7,415 bases of DNA from SAR202 cluster bacterium (GTDB lineage: Bacteria > Chloroflexota > Dehalococcoidia > UBA3495). The stretch spans positions 1 to 7,415 of the forward strand of contig VFHG01000114.1 of assembly GCA_009392075.1 (NCBI GenBank), given 5' to 3'. Shown in pieces: positions 1-4,674 of the stretch. The notes under the pieces were generated by a model. That model was not told where the DNA came from. It ran no database searches and was given only the letters and a program-made list of their open reading frames with translations. A program made the position numbers and the translations under genes. The first letter of the stretch is position 1. Every line of letters starts with the position of its first letter.

Positions 1-1
1 C

Positions 2-403
2 CGATTCAGATTCCCCGGTTTGTCCCAGGGTGTTCTACCGCAAGACGGAGGCACTCAAAGGCTGCCCCGGCTGATCGGACCGGCCTGGGCGCGGGACATG
101 CTCCTCACCGGACGGATTGTAAACGCCAAAAAGGCGCTATCCATCGGTCTAGTAAACCGGGTGACCGAAGGGCCGGGCCAACTGGCTGACTCCGTGGCCG
201 AGCTTGTGGCGCAGATCACCGGAGGAAGTCCATTAGGCGCGCGCTACGCCAAGGAGGCAGTGGGCAAGGGGATGGACTTATCGCTAGACCAGGGTTTGGG
301 ACTGGAAGCGGACCTTAACGTTATACTGCAATCCACTGCCGACCGGGCTGAGGGGATTAAGTCCTTCTTGAAAAAACGCGGTCCAGAGTTCAAGGGCTCC
401 TGA
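2..403 (+). CDS. Crotonase / enoyl-CoA hydratase-isomerase family protein, C-terminal part (5' truncated by window edge)
   Basis: The reading frame is open from base 2 to a TGA at 401-403, giving 133 codons, about half of a typical 255-residue crotonase. The TTG at 20-22 lies inside the conserved core, so it is not the real start. The visible signature is PG-x4-VLPQDGGTQRLPRLIG, followed by LLTGRIVNAKKALSIGLVNRV and a C-terminal helical region (GARYAKEAVGKGMDLSLDQGLGLEA) that in this family helps trimerisation. Crotonases bind acyl-CoA thioesters and stabilise an enolate in an oxyanion hole; members include hydratases, isomerases, dehalogenases and hydrolases. The oxyanion-hole and first catalytic Glu regions lie upstream of the window. 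Oddity: the residue aligned with the second catalytic Glu of classical hydratases (the PE of FAWPEVQLG in the neighbouring crotonase) is Gly here (codon 17-19). A chemistry other than simple hydration is therefore possible. Family assignment is secure; the reaction is unknown. Confidence 0.9.
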   Translation, partial: RFRFPGLSQGVLPQDGGTQRLPRLIGPAWARDMLLTGRIVNAKKALSIGLVNRVTEGPGQLADSVAELVAQITGGSPLGARYAKEAVGKGMDLSLDQGLGLEADLNVILQSTADRAEGIKSFLKKRGPEFKGS

Positions 404-444
404 TGATGAGACCTTTCATCGGCATGACAAAGGAAAACCTGTGA
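403..444 (+). other. Possible 13-codon coupling ORF between crotonase and PHP gene
   Basis: An ATG at 403-405 shares its A with the TGA stop of the crotonase (401-403). It opens a 13-codon frame (MMRPFIGMTKENL) that ends in TGA at 442-444, overlapping the GTG start of the PHP gene at 441-443. Both junctions are stop/start overlaps, the arrangement that allows ribosomes to re-initiate from one frame to the next. No conserved peptide is recognisable and such overlaps arise by chance, so this may be only a short intergenic gap. Low confidence. Confidence 0.15.
429..434 (+). promoter_or_regulatory. Ribosome binding site supporting the GTG start of the PHP gene
   Basis: AAAGGA lies six bases upstream of GTG 441-443. 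No in-frame ATG, GTG or TTG exists between the upstream crotonase stop and 441, and the protein begins directly with the PHP metal motif (KLDLHTH). Together these fix the GTG as the start. Confidence 0.55.
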
Positions 445-986
445 AGTTAAAACTGGACCTCCACACCCATGTGTGGGAGGCCTTCAATTTCGTGCCTCCA
501 TCCGTGGAGATAGCCGAGAAAGTGGTCAACCAAATCAAATCCAAGGGCATCGACGGCATCGGAATCACCGACCACCACAATAAAGATTGGGGTATGGAGT
601 TCCGCGAGTTGGTGGAGAAAAACTTCCCCGGCCAGGTGACCATCCTCCCCGGCTGGGAGATCGAGATTCGCCCCGAGGCCAACCCCTTCGCCGAATACCA
701 GGTTGCCGAGCTTTTCCTGCCTGATGGCGGCGGTGTCTTCCGGACCTACTGCCACCCCGGCTATTACTCGCCGGAGATCCTGATCGAGCCGGATATCCAC
801 GCCATCGAGATTGACAACTACATCCATAATTGGCACATCCGGAAGGACCAGGTGGCCGAGATAGCCACCGAACACAACCTGATGCTGATGGAAGTGAGCG
901 ACGCCCACAACCTGGAGAACATCGGCCTCCGCTACACAGAGGTAGAATTAGACGACCTCTACGCAAGGGCCGTTCCGCAAGCCTAG
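441..986 (+). CDS. PHP-domain metal-dependent hydrolase (short, 181 aa)
   Basis: This is a small polymerase-and-histidinol-phosphatase (PHP) fold protein. PHP enzymes are metal-dependent (Mn, Zn or Fe) phosphoesterases or exonucleases with a trinuclear site in a distorted TIM barrel. The motifs appear in order: DLHTH (D6, H8, H10), GITDHHN (D44, H45, H46), GWE (E73), YCHPG (H105), and SDAH (D154, H156). H129 or H132 in DNYIHNWH may add a ligand. All the usual ligand positions seem present, so it is probably active. At 181 residues it is shorter than TrpH/YciV-type PHP phosphoesterases (about 280) and lacks any extra domain. No signal peptide is visible, so it is likely cytoplasmic. The GTG start follows an AAAGGA site. 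It lies between two crotonase genes (stop 37 bp before, next start 7 bp after), so it is probably co-transcribed with them. The substrate is unknown; the context suggests a CoA- or nucleotide-derived phosphoester, but that is a guess. Confidence 0.85.
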   Translation: MKLKLDLHTHVWEAFNFVPPSVEIAEKVVNQIKSKGIDGIGITDHHNKDWGMEFRELVEKNFPGQVTILPGWEIEIRPEANPFAEYQVAELFLPDGGGVFRTYCHPGYYSPEILIEPDIHAIEIDNYIHNWHIRKDQVAEIATEHNLMLMEVSDAHNLENIGLRYTEVELDDLYARAVPQA

Positions 987-993
987 CCCCGTT

Positions 994-1722
994 ATGTCTA
1001 CTTCGTCCGCTTTCCAGACTTTGTTGTTCCAGAAGCACGACGCCGTGGCCCATATCTCGTTGAACCGGCCCCAGGTGGTAAACGCCTATAACATCCAGAT
1101 GAGGGACGACTTCTCCGAGGCGTTATCGGCCGTTACCCAGGACCCTGAGGTCGGCGCACTATTGATCACCGGTGAGGGCCGGGGGTTCTGCGCCGGCGCG
1201 GACCTGACCGAGTTCGGCTCAGCTCCGTCCCAGGTCATCGCCCGCCAGGTGCGCTGGGAAAGGGACGTTTGGGGGCAACTAGTAAACTTGGACAAACCTA
1301 TCGTCGCCGCAGTGCACGGTTATTGCATCGGCTCCGGTCTGGAGATCGCACTGCTGTGCGACCTTAGGATTGGCGCCACAGGCACAGTGTTCGCCTGGCC
1401 GGAGGTCCAATTGGGAATGATTCCGGCGGCGGGCGGCACTCAGACCCTTCCCAGAGCGGTGGGTCGGTCCCAAGCATTGGACCTGCTATTGACCGGACGG
1501 CGAATCGAGTCGGAAGAGGCCCTCGAAATGGGGTTAGTAACCCGGTTGACGGCGCCGGAATCGCTGCGGGATGAAGCTTGGCAGTTGGCGGCCAGTCTGG
1601 CCGAGCCGACCATCGAGGCGGTGGCCGGGATGAAGCAATTGCTCCGGCAAGGTATGGACCTGGACCTGCCCAAGGCATTGGAATTGGAAAGACGAGTTGC
1701 GGCCCGGTTGGCCAGTTCCTGA
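994..1722 (+). CDS. Enoyl-CoA hydratase/isomerase family protein (crotonase), complete
   Basis: This is a full-length 242-residue crotonase, close to the family's usual 250-260. The N-terminal strand pattern LLFQKHDAVAHISLNRP-x3-NAYN is typical. The oxyanion-hole loop is GRGFCAGADL (about residues 62-71). The CoA/active-site helix is VHGYCIGSGLEIALLCD (107-123), with E117 in the first catalytic Glu position. E137 in FAWPEVQLGMIPAAGGTQTLPR is the second, 20 residues later, as in rat mitochondrial hydratase (E144/E164). Both acid/base glutamates are therefore present, which fits a 2-enoyl-CoA hydratase making 3-hydroxyacyl-CoA, although isomerases and other crotonases cannot be excluded. ATG 994 has no clear Shine-Dalgarno and starts 7 bp after the PHP stop, suggesting coupled translation. 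The start is supported by the usual N-terminal length before the first strand. It is followed 28 bp later by the acyl-CoA ligase, a likely supplier of its substrate. Confidence 0.92.
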   Translation: MSTSSAFQTLLFQKHDAVAHISLNRPQVVNAYNIQMRDDFSEALSAVTQDPEVGALLITGEGRGFCAGADLTEFGSAPSQVIARQVRWERDVWGQLVNLDKPIVAAVHGYCIGSGLEIALLCDLRIGATGTVFAWPEVQLGMIPAAGGTQTLPRAVGRSQALDLLLTGRRIESEEALEMGLVTRLTAPESLRDEAWQLAASLAEPTIEAVAGMKQLLRQGMDLDLPKALELERRVAARLASS

Positions 1723-1750
1723 CCGGCCGTTAAACAAAGAGAGCGTTTGG

Positions 1751-3313
1751 ATGAACACTTCTGAATTTTTGATGATTGCCGGGGCGATTGTGCCCGACCG
1801 GCCGGCGGTCATATTTGACGGCCAAACCATCACCTTTGAAGGGTTGGCCGAGCGGGTCAACCGTCTTGCGAACGGTTTATCGGAGATGGGAGTCGTTCCC
1901 GGTGACCGGGTGGCGACCATGCAGGTCAACACCAACCAGTGCATCGAGGCCTACTTCGCGGCGGCCCAACTGGACGCCATCTACGTGCCAATCAATTTCA
2001 GGTCCAAGACCGAGGAACTGGCGCAGATGCTTGAGATTGCGGAGCCTTCCGTTCTACTGCTGGGAGAACGGTACCTTTCCCTGGTCCCCGAAGGCAGCCA
2101 GCTATCTAACGGGATCATCTTGCTGGACGGCGAGGCCGACGGCGCTCACAAGAACTATGAAGCCTTACTCGCCGAATCCTCCCCGGACCAGATGCACTTC
2201 CCAGAGGCCGGCGACGAAGACACTACGGTGATCATGTTCACTGCCGGCACCACCGGGGTGCCCAAGGGCGTGATGCTGACCCATGACAGCTTCTCGTCAT
2301 ATCTGTTGGCCACCGTTGAACCTGCCGACCCGGAGATAGAAGAAAGCAACCTGATAACCGTGCCCTTCTACCACATCGCCGGACTCCAAGCCGCCCTGGC
2401 CGCAGTCTACGGTGGGCGGACGCTGGTGGTGATGCGGCAATTTGAGCCGGGGGAATGGTTGAGTCTGGCCCACGAAAACCAGGTCAACCGGGCAATGTTG
2501 GTGCCGACCATGTTGAAGCATCTCATGGCGCACCCAAATTTCTCCGATTTCGACCTTTCGTCACTCAGCGTCATCACCTACGGCGCCGCTCCCATGCCCT
2601 TGGAAGTCATCCGCCAGGCCATCGACAAATTCCCCGGCGCGCGGTTCATCAATGCGTTTGGCCAGACTGAGACGGCCTCAACCATTACTATGCTGCCGCC
2701 GGACGACCACGTGCTGGACGGCAGTCCGGAAGAGATCGAGACCAAACTCAAGCGGCTCACGTCCATCGGAAAACCGCTGGATGATGTCGAGGTGAAAATC
2801 GTCGACGAAGCCGGGGAGACGGTGGCGGTGGATGAGACCGGCGAAATAGTCGCCCGGGGGTCTCGAATGATGGCGGGATACTGGCAGCAGGAATCGGCGA
2901 CCCGCGACACACTTCGAAATGGCTGGATCTACACTGGAGACCTGGGATACCAGGACCAAGACGGCTATATCTTCTTGTCGGGCCGCGCCAAGGATTTCAT
3001 CAAGCGGGGCGGAGAGATGATCTCCCCTGAAGAGGTGGAACAGGTGCTCCGTTCTCATCCAGAACTGGACGATGCGGCGGTTATCGGCGTGCCCGATGTG
3101 GAATGGGGTGAAGAGGTACGGGCAGTGGTGGTCGGCCGCTCAGACCTGGTTACTGAAGAGCAGATAATCGAGTTCTGCCGGGAGAAGCTGGCGGGATACA
3201 AACGCCCCCGCTCAGTTGTATTCGTCGGAGAACTTCCACGTAATGTGATGGGCAAGATCCTGAAAAGAGACCTGCGTGAAGAGTTCAGTTATCCGGTGGA
3301 AAGCCGGGATTAA
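1751..3313 (+). CDS. AMP-forming acyl-CoA synthetase (ANL superfamily, class I adenylate-forming)
   Basis: This 520-residue enzyme should activate a carboxylic acid with ATP to an acyl-adenylate and transfer it to CoA, releasing AMP and PPi. Motifs in order: the N-terminal pattern FEGLAERVNRLANGL; the P-loop TAGTTGVPKG (residues 164-173); NAFGQTET (301-308), which contacts the acyl-AMP; YTGD (394-397), whose Asp binds ribose; the hinge region GRAKDFIKRGGEMISPEEVE; and PRNVMGKILKRD with the adenylation Lys K502. All core motifs are intact and the length is normal. ATG 1751 is preceded by a purine-rich AAAGAGAG and gives the standard N-terminus. An upstream in-frame TTG at 1697 would overlap the crotonase and adds residues without family resemblance. 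The substrate (fatty, aromatic or other acid) cannot be read from the sequence. It sits directly after the crotonases, consistent with feeding them CoA esters. Cytoplasmic; no membrane segment seen. Confidence 0.93.
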   Translation: MNTSEFLMIAGAIVPDRPAVIFDGQTITFEGLAERVNRLANGLSEMGVVPGDRVATMQVNTNQCIEAYFAAAQLDAIYVPINFRSKTEELAQMLEIAEPSVLLLGERYLSLVPEGSQLSNGIILLDGEADGAHKNYEALLAESSPDQMHFPEAGDEDTTVIMFTAGTTGVPKGVMLTHDSFSSYLLATVEPADPEIEESNLITVPFYHIAGLQAALAAVYGGRTLVVMRQFEPGEWLSLAHENQVNRAMLVPTMLKHLMAHPNFSDFDLSSLSVITYGAAPMPLEVIRQAIDKFPGARFINAFGQTETASTITMLPPDDHVLDGSPEEIETKLKRLTSIGKPLDDVEVKIVDEAGETVAVDETGEIVARGSRMMAGYWQQESATRDTLRNGWIYTGDLGYQDQDGYIFLSGRAKDFIKRGGEMISPEEVEQVLRSHPELDDAAVIGVPDVEWGEEVRAVVVGRSDLVTEEQIIEFCREKLAGYKRPRSVVFVGELPRNVMGKILKRDLREEFSYPVESRD

Positions 3314-3343
3314 TCACCGGATAAGATAATTCGTAATAAGAAA

Positions 3344-3378
3344 ATCCCCGGCCGAGTCTGATCTGATTTTTCGGGGAT
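3344..3378. repeat. Inverted repeat between ligase and KPR-like gene
   Basis: ATCCCCG (3344-3350) is complementary to CGGGGAT (3372-3378), with a G-U pair possible inside, enclosing about 19-21 bases. On the + strand no T-run follows, so it is not a classical terminator for the ligase. Read on the - strand the stem is followed by TTTTCTTATT, which looks terminator-like, but no minus-strand gene ends here. The right arm is 15 bases before ATG 3394 and overlaps the GGGGATGGAG region that could act as ribosome binding sequence, so an effect on translation of the next gene is possible. Confidence 0.4.
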
Positions 3379-3393
3379 GGAGATTGGTGACCC

Positions 3394-4356
3394 ATGATGA
3401 CAGGATCCGCTGAGCATATGAAAGTGGCGGTGATCGGGACCGGAGGAGTCGGAGGTTACTTCGGCGGCATCTTGGCGCGTGCCGGGCACAATGTGACCTT
3501 CGTCGCCCGCGGCGCCCATCTGGCGGCCATCAAAAAGAACGGCCTCAGGGTGGAAAGCCAACTGGACGGGACATTCACAGTGCCCGGTCAGGCCACCGAC
3601 AATACCTCCGAACTAGAGCCACAGGACCTGGTGCTCTTCACCGTGAAGATGTACCACAACCCGGACGCCATCAGTCATCTTCCGCCGCTGATCGGCCCGG
3701 AAACCGTGGTGCTGACATTGCAGAACGGCATCGACAACGGCGACATACTGGCTGAGGCCGTCGGCGAAGCCAATGTGATGTTCGGCTCAGCCTACATGGA
3801 AGGCCGCGTCTCGGAACCGGGCGTGGTCACTCAGGCCGGACCCGGTATGGTTGCCTTTGGCGAGATGAAGGTCGGCATCACCCGCCGGGGCGAGAATCTG
3901 CTCCAGCGGTTCCAGGAAGCCGGCTGGCGCGTGAACCTTCACGAAAACATGCCCGGCATGCTCTGGAAGAAGTTTGCCTACATCGCCGGTTCCGCCGCTG
4001 TCTGCGCCGCCGCCAACTGCGTCTATGAAGAGATGCGCACCAAGCCCGAGACCAGGGCTCTTATCCGGAGTGCCATCGAAGAAGCGCTAGCTGTGGGCCG
4101 GGCCCGCGGCGCGCCAATCATGTCCGACTCCCTAGCCTGGGCCATGGACTCGCTGGACCGCTTCCCCGGTCAAGGCCGGGCATCGATGGCCAAAGACTTC
4201 ACAGAACAACGCCCGGTGGAACTTGAGGGACTGACCGGCACTGTGGTACGGATGGCCCGGGAGCTGGACTTGCCCACTCCAACCAACGATTTCCTATATG
4301 CGATCCTGAAGCCAAGTGCAGACCGCATAGAAGCCCTCAATGCCTCAGGGAAATAG
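3394..4356 (+). CDS. Ketopantoate reductase-like (ApbA/PanE family) NAD(P)-dependent dehydrogenase
   Basis: A 320-residue protein with the two-domain layout of 2-dehydropantoate reductases. The N-terminal Rossmann fold begins KVAVIGTGGVGGYFGG (GxGxxG for NAD(P)). LVLFTVKMY and the family-typical VLTLQNGIDN follow, then the C-terminal helical domain with LWKKFAYIAG and the active-site helix VELEGLTGTVVR (conserved Glu). K193 (counting from ATG 3394) occupies the catalytic lysine position of E. coli PanE (K176). The two Asn residues that follow in PanE (N180, N184) are not evident here, so this may reduce a 2-oxo acid other than ketopantoate, or run in the oxidative direction. I therefore give no panE symbol. 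The start is ambiguous: ATG 3394 has GGTGA nearby, while the in-frame ATG 3418 has AGGA 12 bases upstream and gives the canonical MKVAVIG terminus. It lies 80 bp after the ligase and may belong to the same transcript. Confidence 0.85.
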   Translation: MMTGSAEHMKVAVIGTGGVGGYFGGILARAGHNVTFVARGAHLAAIKKNGLRVESQLDGTFTVPGQATDNTSELEPQDLVLFTVKMYHNPDAISHLPPLIGPETVVLTLQNGIDNGDILAEAVGEANVMFGSAYMEGRVSEPGVVTQAGPGMVAFGEMKVGITRRGENLLQRFQEAGWRVNLHENMPGMLWKKFAYIAGSAAVCAAANCVYEEMRTKPETRALIRSAIEEALAVGRARGAPIMSDSLAWAMDSLDRFPGQGRASMAKDFTEQRPVELEGLTGTVVRMARELDLPTPTNDFLYAILKPSADRIEALNASGK

Positions 4357-4406
4357 TGGGTCCGCAAGAGTAATACTCGGCATCTCTTCCACATTATTCG
4401 CCGGTT

Positions 4407-4426
4407 CCGTTCTCCAGATTGAACGG
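4407..4426 (+). terminator. Hairpin downstream of the KPR-like gene, weak terminator candidate
   Basis: CCGTTC (4407-4412) pairs perfectly with GAACGG (4421-4426) around an 8-base loop, 50 bp after the stop. The following bases (TGCTCCTCGTCT) are pyrimidine-rich but not a T-run, so intrinsic termination is only possible. It is the first of several hairpins in this gap. Confidence 0.22.
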
Positions 4427-4440
4427 TGCTCCTCGTCTGC

Positions 4441-4484
4441 CACCCTGAGCAGAACGAAGGGTCTGCCAGGATAAGCTTGGCAGG
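4441..4484. repeat. Dispersed palindromic intergenic repeat (CACCCTGAGC...AAGGGTCT type)
   Basis: Two adjacent hairpins are visible: ACCCT (4442-4446) with AGGGT (4458-4462), and CTGCCA (4463-4468) with TGGCAG (4478-4483). The first resembles the CACCCTGAGCGAAGCGAAGGGTCT-like repeats scattered between genes in many bacterial genomes, including Chloroflexota. That resemblance is from memory; copies elsewhere in this genome cannot be checked from the window. It is non-coding on both strands. Confidence 0.5.
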
Positions 4485-4532
4485 GGCGAGAACAAATCAC
4501 CTTTCACCGCTGATGCCCTGGCTCCTGGGCGG

Positions 4533-4541
4533 TGGTATACT
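4533..4541 (+). promoter_or_regulatory. Candidate extended -10 promoter for the ThDP enzyme gene
   Basis: TGGTATACT fits an extended -10 element (TGn plus TATACT, one mismatch from TATAAT). No convincing -35 hexamer is found 17 bp upstream, which extended -10 promoters tolerate. Transcription would begin near 4548 and leave a leader of about 127 bases before the TTG start. The placement in the only large gap between gene blocks supports it, but it is a pattern match only. Confidence 0.35.
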
Positions 4542-4595
4542 CTCCGTGGCTAAAAACCGGGCTGACCAATAGACTCATTTTCCCCAGCGGACGTC

Positions 4596-4619
4596 CCGGA
4601 TTTGATACCGAAAGTCCGG
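4596..4619 (+). other. Leader hairpin upstream of the ThDP enzyme gene
   Basis: CCGGATTT (4596-4603) pairs with AAGTCCGG (4612-4619) with one G-U pair and an 8-base loop. It would form in the predicted leader RNA directly before the 18-nt palindrome at 4623-4640. Its function is unknown. Confidence 0.3.
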
Positions 4620-4622
4620 CTG

Positions 4623-4640
4623 TTCCGGCTTAAGCCGGAA
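4623..4640. repeat. Perfect 18-nt palindrome, REP-like
   Basis: TTCCGGCTTAAGCCGGAA is its own reverse complement over all 18 bases and is followed by TCCCAGCC. It resembles the CATTCCGGC...GCCGGAATCC repeats common between genes in many bacteria, and is probably a copy of a dispersed element. It ends 20 bases before the AGGAGG site of the ThDP gene, so as RNA it would form a hairpin just upstream of the ribosome binding site. An operator site is the alternative reading. Confidence 0.5.
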
Positions 4641-4660
4641 TCCCAGCCAAAACAGAATTC

Positions 4661-4666
4661 AGGAGG
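4661..4666 (+). promoter_or_regulatory. Strong Shine-Dalgarno deciding the TTG start of the ThDP gene
   Basis: AGGAGG lies eight bases upstream of TTG 4675-4677. There is no ATG or GTG in frame near the expected N-terminus, and the protein from this TTG (NTIEAITEILKREGVEY) begins exactly as ThDP enzymes of this family do. Confidence 0.7.
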
Positions 4667-4674
4667 CGGCGCCA

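Noticed and set aside
447..1053. Long open frames on the minus strand opposite the PHP gene
   Set aside because: They are shadows of a GC-rich coding gene with clear motifs on the + strand. Their translations show no family resemblance and have biased composition.
1697..1750. Upstream TTG start for the acyl-CoA ligase
   Set aside because: It overlaps the end of the crotonase and adds 18 residues without family resemblance. ATG 1751 has a purine-rich site and the usual N-terminus.
3314..3393. Promoter for the KPR-like gene (AAGATAATTCG near 3323-3333)
   Set aside because: An AT-rich GATAAT is present, but there is no -35 at proper spacing and no extended -10 TG. Read-through from the ligase is simpler.
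4441..4484. CRISPR repeat or tRNA-like fold
   Set aside because: There is no regular repeat/spacer periodicity and no cloverleaf with a T-loop consensus; it is a pair of simple hairpins.
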